A stretch of DNA of 64,000 nt. It comes from an uncultured Collinsella sp. (GTDB taxonomy: Bacteria > Actinomycetota > Coriobacteriia > Coriobacteriales > Coriobacteriaceae). The notes beneath the pieces were generated by a model. The model worked only from the letters and a program-made list of their open reading frames with translations, had not been told where the DNA came from and ran no database searches. The position numbers and the translations under genes were made by a program. Positions within the stretch are counted from its first letter, which is position 1. The number at the start of each line of letters is the position of its first letter. Of this stretch, positions 32,461-42,550 are shown piece by piece. The stretch lies in assembly GCA_902470695.1 (NCBI GenBank), contig CABRHH010000004.1:62001-126000 (forward strand), read 5' to 3'.

Positions 32461-32491
32461 AAAACCCGGTGCCTTGCGGTGCCGGGTTTTT
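32461..32491 (+). terminator. Terminator after tRNA-Gly
   Basis: AACCCGG and CCGGGTT pair, followed by TTTTTG, 10 bp after the tRNA. Confidence 0.8.
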
Positions 32492-32699
32492 GTTTGCTGC
32501 GCCGGCAGCGCTGCGTTTGCCTCGGTGCGCCTTGGGGATTTCGATTGCTGAACGGTCTGTGTCGAGCGGTCTTGGGCTTGCTTTCTGTCCGTTAACGCCA
32601 CGGTCAATGCTGTCGTGACATATACCGCTGAGCTGGCAAAACCTCACTGTTGCTTTCATTTTGACGTTGACGGTGGTGGCTGACGACGGCCTGTGTCTA

Positions 32700-32939
32700 C
32701 GGGTGCTTCCGGCCCAGCGCCGCCGTGCTGACCGAACGAATCGATCCTGCTCCCACCTTGGTACTTATATTTTGACAGCGACGGCGTGATTGACGGCGGT
32801 CTGCGCCCGCCAGGCATCGACAGGCCGGCAACGCCGCGGCCCTGAACGAAACGGCCCCGTCCCCAAACTGCACTCGCAGGCGCCGCCGACCCGGCGCTGC
32901 CATGCCGGCCGAACGAAACGACCCCGTCCCCAAACTGCA
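32700..32939. repeat. Tandem degenerate repeat containing two GGGGACGGGGTC elements (reverse)
   Basis: Three head-to-tail units are visible upstream of purB. The last two carry clear reverse copies, at 32847-32872 and 32914-32939 (CGAAACGRCCCCGTCCCCAA). The first, around 32725-32757, is degenerate (CGAACGAATCGATCCTGCTC). Units share GC-rich flanks such as GGCGCTGCCATGCCGG. No gene is visible between the tRNA terminator and purB. Confidence 0.7.
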
Positions 32940-33038
32940 GGTTCTTTTTCGGAGTCCGGTGGCTGCCGTGTCCGGCTTGTCTCGGTGCAAGTACAATGAG
33001 GGCATGCCCTGCGTGCCAATACTCAAAAAGGAGCCGCC

Positions 33039-34385
<1,347 letters not shown>

Positions 34386-34472
34386 TCGCCGGAGAAGATG
34401 GATGCCTCCTGCTTGCAGCGGGGGCTGCCCATCCACACAACAAGTGATGCGTTGCAGGGCGTTGCCGGTCTT

Positions 34473-34517
34473 GAACCGCCTCCCATTTCTCGGACATCAG
34501 GAAATGGGAGGCAGTTC
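34473..34517 (+). terminator. Strong hairpin downstream of purB
   Basis: Two 17-nt arms, GAACCGCCTCCCATTTC and GAAATGGGAGGCAGTTC, pair with one mismatch. The stem lies 88 bp after purB and is followed only by a weak T stretch. Confidence 0.6.
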
Positions 34518-34765
34518 ATTTACGTCGGCAGTGTCCTTTTAGCTGCCTGTATTCAGCTAAGCGTCATCCTGTTCAAAACACTGGTTCTTCACAAAGATGA
34601 AGGACAGAAAATGATAAATCGTAAAATAAAAGTCGTTTTGCGCAATTATCGGTAAAAAACTACCATTCACCGATTTTCGAATACTTAGCCATGTGCTATC
34701 CGAATTGAGCGGTATCCTGCTATTGAGCGCTCGACAAGCTTCGGTTTCTTTATAAGGAGAAAGCC

Positions 34766-35212
34766 ATGAAGTTCTTTTCGAAGGATAAGGGCGTACTGTT
34801 AGCGTATGTTGCGGTGTTGCTGCTTTCGGTTGGTGCCATTGTTACACCTGCGCTGGCCCAGGCAAAAGACAGCACAAATACGAGGTACACGCGCTATGTT
34901 TCGCATTATGATTTGCGCTTGATTACCAGATCTCGTCGCAAGGATGACGTGTCTCCCATGTACACGTTCAACGATCAGTCCTCGAGCGCCTACAAGGCGA
35001 AGGGTGTGGGACGTGCGTACGCTGGTATGGGAACAGACAACTATAATTGCGATGAAGGCGCCGCTCTTGATAATAAAATGTGCTATCGCGGGTACGCATA
35101 CCATATTCGGACAAACGTGTATGAGCGCGGGCATAATTACGGGAGCCTCATGCTGTACCCACAGTTCAGTACGGGTACGGTAAACATGCTATGGAGTCCT
35201 GACAGCGAGTAG
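34766..35212 (+). CDS. Small secreted protein of an ABC-transporter operon, unknown
   Basis: A 148-residue protein with a clear signal peptide (residues 1-32, ending ALAQA). The mature part of about 115 residues is rich in Tyr, Asp, Ser and Gly, with two cysteines in NCDEGAALDNKMC that could form a disulfide. ATG 34766 has AAGGAGAAAGCC upstream. It heads a set of six same-strand genes encoding two anchored proteins and an ABC transporter, an arrangement seen for secreted peptides or bacteriocin-like proteins, but I recognise no family. Confidence 0.7.
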   Translation: MKFFSKDKGVLLAYVAVLLLSVGAIVTPALAQAKDSTNTRYTRYVSHYDLRLITRSRRKDDVSPMYTFNDQSSSAYKAKGVGRAYAGMGTDNYNCDEGAALDNKMCYRGYAYHIRTNVYERGHNYGSLMLYPQFSTGTVNMLWSPDSE

Positions 35213-35251
35213 GACCGTCAGGCATTCGTTACGAGACCTAAGGAGAGCGGG

Positions 35252-35971
35252 ATGAGAAGAGCAAAACGAGCGGGAACCGCGCTCTGCATCATCCTTGCTC
35301 TCCTTGTTGTTGGTTCAGCCGCAAGCATGATTATCAACCCCTCAATGAGCAACATACTCGTGCGCTCACCTATCGCTCAGCTAGTAACCTATTTCAATCC
35401 CCCATCTATTGAATGGACAAGCATTCCGGCGCCGGAAACGAGGCCGCCCGAAGCGGCAATTGGCCAGGTGTACACGGTATCGGGGTATGAGGTGACGGTG
35501 CATGACATTCGGGTGGGGAAAACGCGGGGATCCTTGCCGTTGCTGCCCGTTGAGAAAATGGGCCTCTTGCGCAACGAGACTGCGCAGTTAGATGCAGACG
35601 GGACATTCCAAGACAATCACCTGTACGTAGATGTTGAGCTAACGGTCAAGAATGCGTCGCACACAGGGGACGATAAGTTCCTAGCAACTGCTTGCAGTCT
35701 TAATGCGAACTCCGAAGACGGCATTTTCTACGGTGCGGAGCCGGTGGCGAGTGATTTTACGGATTTTACTGCACCGGGTCGCGACGCAGCTTGGGTGCCC
35801 CTTGCCGTGGGTGAGTCGGTATCGGGGCATGTTGGCTTTGTGGTGACGGAGGAAGCCGTGAGCAATCAGGATGCCCCGCTGTATTTCACCGTTGACGTGA
35901 ACGGTTTGGTGGAGCAGGCTCCCGAGGAGGCAGGTACATCATGGACACCGGTGCCAACAGAATGGAGATAA
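35252..35971 (+). CDS. Membrane-anchored extracytoplasmic protein (DUF4352-like)
   Basis: The 239-residue protein has an N-terminal membrane anchor (residues 9-29) and an extracytoplasmic beta domain. The pattern YTVSGYEVTVHDIRVG, then NHLYVDVELTVKNASH, then a section ending GHVGFVV resembles Ig-like DUF4352 domains. Start ATG 35252 follows TAAGGAGAGCGGG. It sits between the secreted protein and the permease genes; the last gene of the operon encodes a similar anchored protein. Confidence 0.65.
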   Translation: MRRAKRAGTALCIILALLVVGSAASMIINPSMSNILVRSPIAQLVTYFNPPSIEWTSIPAPETRPPEAAIGQVYTVSGYEVTVHDIRVGKTRGSLPLLPVEKMGLLRNETAQLDADGTFQDNHLYVDVELTVKNASHTGDDKFLATACSLNANSEDGIFYGAEPVASDFTDFTAPGRDAAWVPLAVGESVSGHVGFVVTEEAVSNQDAPLYFTVDVNGLVEQAPEEAGTSWTPVPTEWR

Positions 35972-35975
35972 CCGT

Positions 35976-36812
35976 ATGGTCCCTTGCCTTCGTTTGGAGC
36001 TGAAAAGGGCGTTCACAAGTAAGGGGATGCTCTTTGCGCTCCTGTTTGCCTGCCTGCTTGCAACCCATCACTTCATTGTGGACATATTGGACGCCACATC
36101 TGGTATGGCGGGTTTTGCCTCCGAGGCTGCCCTGCACGCGGCCATGAACTTTTCACCCGATTTCATTTGGATGCACTGGATGCCGGCAGACGCATATTCC
36201 TTTCATGGCTACCTGTACTTCCTGCTGCTGCCCTTGCTTGCCGGGTTACCCCACGCGGGCAGCTTGCTGCGCGATCGCGCCGATCACTATGCCCAGGTGA
36301 TATGCACGCGCGTGAGCCGGGGAACCTATCTCTGCTCCAAGTGGATCGCGACATTTGTCTCTGGAGGCGTTGTGGCCGTTGTTCCCTGCGCGCTCAGCTT
36401 CCTGTTGCTGCTTACGCGCTACCCCGTTATCAATCCTGTTGCCGGCGCCGGGCATCAGGTGGCACAACCCACGAGCATGTTTGCGGAGCTGTATATGATG
36501 CAGCCGTTGGCGTGGGTTGCCCTGTGGCTCGGCATCCTGTTCGTGGCCGGCGGCGTGCTGGCCACGCTTGGCCTAGCGGTGACCTACATCACCGAGTATG
36601 GGCTCATCGTCCATGTGCTGCCGTTTCTGCTGCTGTATGTATTGACGACCGTGTTCACGGCGTTGGGTTGCGGCACCGTGAGTCCGCTGACGATTATCGA
36701 CCCCTCAAGAAACGTCGGGTGCCCGTTTTGGTTGCTTGCGCTTGAGTTCGGCTTGCTCGCCTGTGCGGGGGCTATCCCGCTTGCAGTGGATGCAAGGCGG
36801 GAGGCGCAATGA
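35976..36812 (+). CDS. ABC transporter permease (ABC-2-like), first subunit
   Basis: A 278-residue protein with about six hydrophobic segments (for example ALLFACLLATHHFIVD, YLYFLLLPLLAGLP, LLLYVLTTVFTALGCG). LLAGLPHAGSLLRDRADHYAQVI is typical of permeases whose cytoplasmic loop contacts the ATPase. Its stop overlaps the next start by 4 bp, suggesting a heterodimeric permease. The substrate is unknown; the small secreted protein encoded upstream is a candidate. Confidence 0.7.
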   Translation: MVPCLRLELKRAFTSKGMLFALLFACLLATHHFIVDILDATSGMAGFASEAALHAAMNFSPDFIWMHWMPADAYSFHGYLYFLLLPLLAGLPHAGSLLRDRADHYAQVICTRVSRGTYLCSKWIATFVSGGVVAVVPCALSFLLLLTRYPVINPVAGAGHQVAQPTSMFAELYMMQPLAWVALWLGILFVAGGVLATLGLAVTYITEYGLIVHVLPFLLLYVLTTVFTALGCGTVSPLTIIDPSRNVGCPFWLLALEFGLLACAGAIPLAVDARREAQ

Positions 36813-37633
36813 GGCCGAAGGAGTCGGGCGGTGCTTTCGGGCGTCTCGTGCGCCGCGTGACAACGCGCTATGCCGCCGGTGTTGCTGCGTGTGCGATAGC
36901 GACTGTTGTTCCGCTGGCTTCCGCTGCGAACCTGCGCATGCAGGCGGGGGCGTACGTCACTGCAGGGGATATATACTGCAACATCGTTCGAGGGGCGCGA
37001 ATTCAGGACTATCTTGCCTCCGGTCAGACGTTCTCGATTCCCGTGTTGTGGTTGTGCAGCTTGCTTATCATCTCGCTGGGTGCCGTATGCCTGCTCATGC
37101 CCCCGCAGAACGATATCGAGCGTATGCGTTTGCTGGCCTCGCGTTCTCGAACGTCGTACTGGGCGCACAGGATCGCTGCGGTGACGGGCTACGTGGCGTT
37201 TCAGCTGATATGGCGGCTCATGTGCTGCGTGGCGATCGCGCTGGCGCTCAAGGGGTCTCCTGGTCTTGGGTCGCTTTCTGCAGACGCTGCGGGCTTGTTT
37301 GCCATGGAGGGGCCCGTTGCGTGGGGTGTGGAGTGCCTGCTGCGCTCATGCTGCCTGGAGTTTGCGGTGGTGCTTGTCATGTCGCTCGTTGCCGGCGGCA
37401 TCGCTGTGATCGTGAGCGCTCCGGTTGGGGTGGCTGCGCTTGCGGGATATGTGACGGTATCGGTGTTTACCGGCCTTCCCGTCCTGGTTCCGAACCTGCT
37501 GATGCTTCACCGGTACGTGGAGTATGAGGCCGCAGGCGCGCCGCTGTTGTGGCTTGCGGTGGGGCTGCTGCCCCTGGGCGCGGTGTTCGGCTTGTTGTTC
37601 ACCAACCTTCGAACTATTGATTTTCTACATTGA
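36809..37633 (+). CDS. ABC transporter permease, second subunit
   Basis: A 274-residue protein with six predicted hydrophobic segments. An N-terminal helix is followed by an external loop, then helices around residues 75-95, 125-150, 180-220, 215-235 and 250-270. The loop PPQNDIERMRLLASRSRTSYWAH is the cytoplasmic coupling type. It overlaps the preceding permease by ATGA and precedes the ATPase by 15 bp. Confidence 0.7.
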   Translation: MRPKESGGAFGRLVRRVTTRYAAGVAACAIATVVPLASAANLRMQAGAYVTAGDIYCNIVRGARIQDYLASGQTFSIPVLWLCSLLIISLGAVCLLMPPQNDIERMRLLASRSRTSYWAHRIAAVTGYVAFQLIWRLMCCVAIALALKGSPGLGSLSADAAGLFAMEGPVAWGVECLLRSCCLEFAVVLVMSLVAGGIAVIVSAPVGVAALAGYVTVSVFTGLPVLVPNLLMLHRYVEYEAAGAPLLWLAVGLLPLGAVFGLLFTNLRTIDFLH

Positions 37634-37648
37634 GGCGGTGCTCGCACC

Positions 37649-38326
37649 ATGCACATTGTTGTTGAACATATGGGCAAGCGAATGGGAACCGAGGAGGTTC
37701 TCACCGATATCAACCTGACGTTTCGCTCGGGGCATATCTACGGCCTACGCGGCAAGAACGGATCGGGTAAAACCGTGCTGCTGCGAACACTTTGCGGCTT
37801 GATGCTTCCCACAACGGGGCGCGTCCTCATCGACGGGGTGCCGCTGGGGGAGGGTTCTGGCTTGGCGTTTCCCAAAAGCGTCGGGGTGCTCATCGAGGAG
37901 CCAGGGGTTATTCGCCGGTACGCGGGCTTGCGCTACCTCAAGGAGATCGCCGCGATTCGCGGTATTGCGCAGGAACAGGATATCGTTGACCTGATGCTGC
38001 GCCTGGCGTTGGACCCCTTGAGCAGAAAGCCTATCAGGACCTACTCGCTCGGCATGCGCCAAAAGATCGGCGTCATCTCGGCCCTCATGGAGCAGCCCGA
38101 CCTGGTGCTGCTCGATGAGCCGTTTAACGGGCTGGACGATGCATCGGTTGAGGTGACCATGCAGCTGATCCGCGAAGCGCGCGAACGGGGCGCTTTGGTG
38201 ATCGTTGCCTCCCACGATAAGGAGGAGCTCGACGACCTGGCCGATGTGATCATCCAGATGAAGGGCGGCAAGGTGACAGACACCGGCGCCGCGGACGCGT
38301 TGGGGGGATCCGATGATGCCGAATAG
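37649..38326 (+). CDS. ABC transporter ATP-binding protein
   Basis: A 225-residue nucleotide-binding domain: Walker A GKNGSGKT near residues 35-42, the variant signature YSLGMRQKIG and Walker B LVLLDEPF, then a switch histidine in VASHDKEE. The signature LGMRQ is typical of ABC-2-type peptide or drug exporters. It works with the two permeases just upstream and overlaps the following gene. Confidence 0.92.
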   Translation: MHIVVEHMGKRMGTEEVLTDINLTFRSGHIYGLRGKNGSGKTVLLRTLCGLMLPTTGRVLIDGVPLGEGSGLAFPKSVGVLIEEPGVIRRYAGLRYLKEIAAIRGIAQEQDIVDLMLRLALDPLSRKPIRTYSLGMRQKIGVISALMEQPDLVLLDEPFNGLDDASVEVTMQLIREARERGALVIVASHDKEELDDLADVIIQMKGGKVTDTGAADALGGSDDAE

Positions 38327-38945
38327 TGCTGAGCGCGAACAGGTTATGGCCGCGCTGGGCAAGCGCGCCCGCCGCCGCAAGGTGGTGGCGGCTCTTGGTG
38401 TACTGCTTGTTGTGGCGGGGCTGGCGTTCGTGGGCGTGCGGGCCCATGCGCTGGCAACGGAGTTCCCCAATCCGCCGCGCGAGGTGTTCCAGGCCGGTGG
38501 GAATGTGCCGTATCCCGCCTATGACGAGGTGAGCCTGCAGGTGGCCCCCGCGCAGTTCTTGACCGACGATGAGGTGCGGGAGCTCTGCCCGGACACGTAC
38601 AAGCAGAACGCCCAGCAGGATGGGCGGTATCGCATGGTGCGCGTGGACGTGACCGTGCGCAACGACGGGGAGCGGGAAATCGAGCTGTTCGACCTGCGGT
38701 CGAGTGCATTGGTGCTGGGGTTGACCTACGGCAATCAGAGTTTCATGCCGGCGGAATCCGAGGCGTTTCCGGACATCGATTATTCGAGGCTCGCTGCGGG
38801 GTCGGAAGTCACGCTGCCGCTGCTGTATGTGATATGGGATTACACTCTGCCCGCCGAGATGTGGGACACGCTCGACCAGATGCCTCTGAGCCTGCAGGTT
38901 ACCACCTGGCCGCGCCTGCTGACGGTTAACGTGGGGAAGGCGTAG
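38313..38945 (+). CDS. Membrane-anchored protein (DUF5027-like), last gene of the transporter operon
   Basis: A 210-residue protein with a basic N-terminus, a membrane anchor at about 25-47 and an extracytoplasmic domain with an Ig-like strand pattern (RMVRVDVTVRNDGEREIELFDL). The acidic and aromatic content and position after an ABC ATPase resemble DUF5027 proteins, at moderate confidence. Its start overlaps the ATPase gene by 14 bp. Likely partner of the transporter or of the secreted product. Confidence 0.6.
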   Translation: MMPNSAEREQVMAALGKRARRRKVVAALGVLLVVAGLAFVGVRAHALATEFPNPPREVFQAGGNVPYPAYDEVSLQVAPAQFLTDDEVRELCPDTYKQNAQQDGRYRMVRVDVTVRNDGEREIELFDLRSSALVLGLTYGNQSFMPAESEAFPDIDYSRLAAGSEVTLPLLYVIWDYTLPAEMWDTLDQMPLSLQVTTWPRLLTVNVGKA

Positions 38946-39016
38946 CGGGAAAAGCGCTGAGTCCTTGCGATCCATAAAGAAAAACGAGCCATAGGTGGCT
39001 CGTTGAGAAAGTAAAC

Positions 39017-39109
39017 TGGCGGAGGAGGAGGGATTCGAACCCTCGTACCCGGGGACACCGGGTAAACGGTTTTCGAGACCGCCGCATTCAACCACTCTGC
39101 CACCCCTCC
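39017..39109 (-). tRNA. tRNA-Ser (anticodon CGA)
   Basis: A 93-nt type II tRNA with a long variable arm. Acceptor GGAGGGG/CTCCTCC (one G-U pair), anticodon stem CGGT/ACCG around CTCGAAA, discriminator G and encoded CCA. It reads UCG codons. It lies 70 bp from a second serine tRNA on the same strand. Confidence 0.95.
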
Positions 39110-39160
39110 GCAGGGAATGGAACATGGCCCGTTAGGTGGTAACAGGCCATGGGAAGGTGC

Positions 39161-39251
39161 TGGCGGAGAGTCGGGGATTTGAACCCCGGAGACGCTTTTG
39201 ACGCCTACACGATTTCCAATCGTGCTCCTTCGGCCACTCGGACAACTCTCC
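39161..39251 (-). tRNA. tRNA-Ser (anticodon GGA)
   Basis: A 91-nt type II tRNA: acceptor GGAGAGT/ACTCTCC, anticodon arm CACGAT-TGGAAATCGTG giving anticodon GGA, long variable arm, T arm with GGTTCAAATCC, and encoded CCA. It reads UCC and UCU codons. Confidence 0.95.
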
Positions 39252-39453
39252 GTGAAATGCATTAGCCAGTTTACCGGAATGAGCGTCAGGTGCAAGCGGT
39301 TTTTGACAGAATCTCACGTTGTGCGCATTTTGCGGCCCCGGGTGACATGGTGCCGATGGCGGTTCGCGGGACTTTGCGATGCCTGCGCCCTCCGAGTTCG
39401 CTAAGATGAACGGTGCCGGGTCAGGCGTCCCCGGCGCAAGGAACGGGGGAGCG

Positions 39454-40260
39454 ATGCATCCGGTTGTGTTGACAGCGATGGCTGCAGTGGCTGTATCATC
39501 CACGGTGGCGAGCCGCCAGGTTGCTATCCCCATCGCGTTCGAGATGATTGCCGTGGTGGTGGCATCCGCCTCGGGTGTGCTTACGGCCCGCCAGCACAAG
39601 CTCGATCTGATCGGGGCTATCTGCCTGGCCGTGCTGTGTGCGCTCGGCGGCGGTCTGCTGCGCGACATCATCCTGCAGGAGCATAACGTCTATATCTTGC
39701 AGCAGCCCCTGGCGCTGCCCGTTTCGATCGTCACGGCGGCAGCGACCTTCACCTTTCCGCGCATGGTGGAAAAGCCCGACCGCCTGGTGGCAGTGCTCGA
39801 CATCTTCTCGGTGGGCCTGTTCGCCGTCATGGGTGCCGATAAGACGATGGTCTACGGTTACGGCCCGGTTGCCTGCATCATGATGGGGTTCTTCACGGCC
39901 GTGGGCGGCGGCATGCTGCGCGACATCTGCCTGGCGCAGGTGCCCTACATCTTCAGGCGCAGCAACCTGTATGCCATTGCGGCTATCGCCGGATGTGCGG
40001 TCTACGTGCTGCTTGTGGAAACCGTTGGGGTGTGGAACATCGCTGCTGCGGTGGTGAGCGTGGCGCTGACCATGGCGATCCGCTGGGTGTCGCTGCGCTT
40101 TAACATCATGAGCCCCACCGAGGTGAACTTGAGCCAGGTGGCGCGCATCGCGCGGCCGATCAAGCGCGTGGGCATGCGAACGGTGAAAAGCGTGCGGACC
40201 GCCTCGGCTTCACGTCCGGCGGGAAAGCGCTCCCACCGCCGCCACCCCCACAACAGCTAA
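39454..40260 (+). CDS. Trimeric intracellular cation (TRIC)/UPF0126 family membrane protein
   Basis: A 268-residue protein with about seven hydrophobic helices and the duplicated UPF0126 motif: ALGGGLLRDIIL in the first repeat and AVGGGMLRDICL in the second. Prokaryotic members of this fold form potassium-permeable TRIC-like channels; glycine transport has been suggested for others. The basic tail (RPAGKRSHRRHPHNS) is cytoplasmic. ATG 39454 was chosen as the start of the family-like region; the frame is open from ATG 39379. Confidence 0.85.
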   Translation: MHPVVLTAMAAVAVSSTVASRQVAIPIAFEMIAVVVASASGVLTARQHKLDLIGAICLAVLCALGGGLLRDIILQEHNVYILQQPLALPVSIVTAAATFTFPRMVEKPDRLVAVLDIFSVGLFAVMGADKTMVYGYGPVACIMMGFFTAVGGGMLRDICLAQVPYIFRRSNLYAIAAIAGCAVYVLLVETVGVWNIAAAVVSVALTMAIRWVSLRFNIMSPTEVNLSQVARIARPIKRVGMRTVKSVRTASASRPAGKRSHRRHPHNS

Positions 40261-40729
40261 CAGCTTTCAATTTGGGGACGGGGTTATTTCGTTTGCGGGA
40301 GCGATGCGTTCGCAGATGAAGTGTCTCGGGCAGCGGCGCCGCAGCGTGTCAACGCCGCCACCTTCGAATTCGCGCGCCGCCCACGCCGCAATGTCCCTTG
40401 TCCCATGTTGTTCAGGATGTTCCCTGGCTCGTGCGCCTCGCGATAGCTCTTAGCCCGAGCGGCTGGCAGCACCCCTTGTCCCGTGTAGATCGCGACGCCC
40501 CGCGTCTCACGCTGCTCAGGACGTCCCTTGCCCCGGGCGGTTCGCGATAGCTCATGTTCTATGCAGATCGCGAAACCCCTTGCCCCATAGAGCCGCAATG
40601 CGGCCTCCTCGCCCCTTCAATTCGAAAGCGCCGCTTAGCGATCGCTTGCGATTCGCTTAAGCTGCGCGCGGGATGGGTATGACGGAATCCATTGGGGGCT
40701 ACACTGCCTATAACGATAAAGGGGGTCCC
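40261..40729. repeat. Intergenic repeats downstream of the TRIC-like gene
   Basis: A forward copy of the GGGGACGGGGTC element lies at 40267-40291 (here GGGGACGGGGTTATTTCG). It is followed by two degenerate head-to-tail units, about 40401-40500 and 40504-40580, sharing TGTTGTTCAGGATGTTCCCT-like, TCGCGATAGCTC and AGATCGCGA-like blocks. I see no gene. Confidence 0.55.
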
Positions 40730-41344
40730 ATGGTTGAGAACCCAGGGTTCGTCGCGACCGCCGAGCTCGAGCTGACCGAGCCGATGCGCCAGGCGATAGA
40801 CTGCGCATTCGACCAAGCTCGGGCGCGCGTTCGCTCCGAGGGCGGATTCGTGCCGTTTACCGTGCTGTGCTGTGCGGATGGCCTGGTGGCCTTTGAGCAT
40901 GATGGCGAGACGGCGGACGAAGTGCACGATTCGGTGACCGATGTTCTTGAGCGCGAGGTTCCTGAGTCGTACGTGCTTGCTTACGATGGGTTCGTGGAAA
41001 CGGACGCCGGGAGAAGCGATGCGGTGCTCTGCGAGGCGGCGAAGCGCGGCGATGCGTTGGCGTACCTGCTGGCGATGCCTTATGTGCGGACGGTTGACGG
41101 GATTGATTTCAGCTCGTCATACCTATCTGCCGGAACAACAGGCCAGCTGTATCCACGCGAGGCGCGCCCGCTCTCGCCGGGCCTGGCTGCGCTGGTTGAG
41201 CGCCATGAGCGCGCGGCAACCGAGGCGGCTGCCGGACCCGAAGTGGAGGTCGAGGATGCCGTGGCCCCAGTGGGCTGCGGTGCAGATGAGGCTGCCGCCC
41301 CTGCGCGCGATGTCGATCGCGCGGATGGACGGCAGGCGGGATAA
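40730..41344 (+). CDS. Hypothetical cytoplasmic protein
   Basis: A 204-residue acidic protein without membrane segments. The body (residues 1-150) contains the pattern GGFVPFTVLCCADGLVAFEHDG followed by LAYDGFVETDAG, suggesting a mixed alpha/beta fold. The tail is Ala/Glu-rich and low-complexity. ATG 40730 is preceded by AAAGGGGGTCCC. It lies 21 bp upstream of a DUF4013-like membrane protein and may be cotranscribed. Function unknown. Confidence 0.65.
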   Translation: MVENPGFVATAELELTEPMRQAIDCAFDQARARVRSEGGFVPFTVLCCADGLVAFEHDGETADEVHDSVTDVLEREVPESYVLAYDGFVETDAGRSDAVLCEAAKRGDALAYLLAMPYVRTVDGIDFSSSYLSAGTTGQLYPREARPLSPGLAALVERHERAATEAAAGPEVEVEDAVAPVGCGADEAAAPARDVDRADGRQAG

Positions 41345-41365
41345 GGACGGAAGGCAGGGAGCTGG

Positions 41366-42550
41366 ATGCTATCGCAGGACCTGGGGTTCATGTCGTCGTG
41401 GAAGATGATGACGCGCGACAAGGGCTGGATCAAGCCGGTGCTGGTGTTGACGCTGGTTGGGTGGATTCCCATTCTGGGGCAGATCGTACTGCTGGGTTAC
41501 GCCCTTGAATGGGCGCGGCTGACCGCATGGGGCGTGGACGCGGCTCCCAAGCAGCGCGGGGTTGACTACGGCAAGTTGCTCACCACCGGCGGCAAGGCGT
41601 TTTTGGTGTGCTTGAGCATGGGCTTTGTGGCGTACTCGGTGCTCGGCCTGCTGTTTCCTCACGTCGTGTGGTTCGACATGGGCCTGGTGATGGGCGTGCT
41701 GGGCGAGCTGTTCGAGTACGGAAGCCGCCACATCGCGTCCTTCTCCCTGGTTGCCGGACTGGTTGGCGTGGTGTTGAACACCTTCATCATGGCCGCGGCG
41801 CTGCGTGCCACCCTGTATGACAGTTTTGCTGCCGGGTGGCGCCTGGATCGCCTGTGCCAGATGATCGCGCGCGACTTCGGTGGATTTGCGCGGGTGGTTG
41901 GCGTTGCGCTGGTGGGCGCGGTGTGCCAATGGGTGTATCGAAGCCTGGTTGCCATCGTGGCGGCGATTGCCGCGTTCGGCGGTGTGCTGGGTGCGGTGTC
42001 GGTGCTCGGCGTGCACGGAGCTTATTACTACGACACCGCCCGGGCGGTGAACCAGCTGCTTTCGTTTGGCGCGGCGCCGTTGCTGATACTGGTGGTGCTC
42101 GTGGTGGCAGCGGGTTTCGCTGGCAGCGTCCTTTCCACGGCGATGAGCCTGGTGAGCATCAACGCGGTGGGCCAGTGGTTCAACCGGTTTGATGTGAATC
42201 GCTGGGGTGTTTCGAGCGCTCCGCTGCCGGACGGTGTGCCGATTCATACCCAGGGTGCGCGTGCTGCTACGGCTGCTGAGTGGCCGCCGCGGGATTCGGC
42301 TCCGGTGTCGCCTGCAAGTCCGGTACCTGATGCCGGCGCTGCTTCGGACGGCGATGAGCCTGGCGATGAGGACGCAGGTGAGTCTACTCGCGTTTCTGAG
42401 CAGCCCCGTGAGCCGATTGCGCTGGGTCCCATCACCACTGAGGAGGAAGAGGGGCCCGTGGTGCAGGAGGCCGACGATGCCTCTGCTACCCCCGCTTCCG
42501 ATGGCGCGGACGATGCTTCTGCCGAGGACGGTCCGGTCCAGAGGGTGTAG
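41366..42550 (+). CDS. DUF4013-like multipass membrane protein with acidic tail
   Basis: A 394-residue protein. Residues 1-280 contain six or more hydrophobic helices with an N-terminal MMTRDKGWIKPVL and GWIPILGQIVLLGYALEW pattern typical of DUF4013. Residues about 295-394 form a Pro/Ala/Asp/Glu-rich cytoplasmic tail without predicted structure. ATG 41366 follows GGGAGCTGG. Function unknown. Confidence 0.75.
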   Translation: MLSQDLGFMSSWKMMTRDKGWIKPVLVLTLVGWIPILGQIVLLGYALEWARLTAWGVDAAPKQRGVDYGKLLTTGGKAFLVCLSMGFVAYSVLGLLFPHVVWFDMGLVMGVLGELFEYGSRHIASFSLVAGLVGVVLNTFIMAAALRATLYDSFAAGWRLDRLCQMIARDFGGFARVVGVALVGAVCQWVYRSLVAIVAAIAAFGGVLGAVSVLGVHGAYYYDTARAVNQLLSFGAAPLLILVVLVVAAGFAGSVLSTAMSLVSINAVGQWFNRFDVNRWGVSSAPLPDGVPIHTQGARAATAAEWPPRDSAPVSPASPVPDAGAASDGDEPGDEDAGESTRVSEQPREPIALGPITTEEEEGPVVQEADDASATPASDGADDASAEDGPVQRV

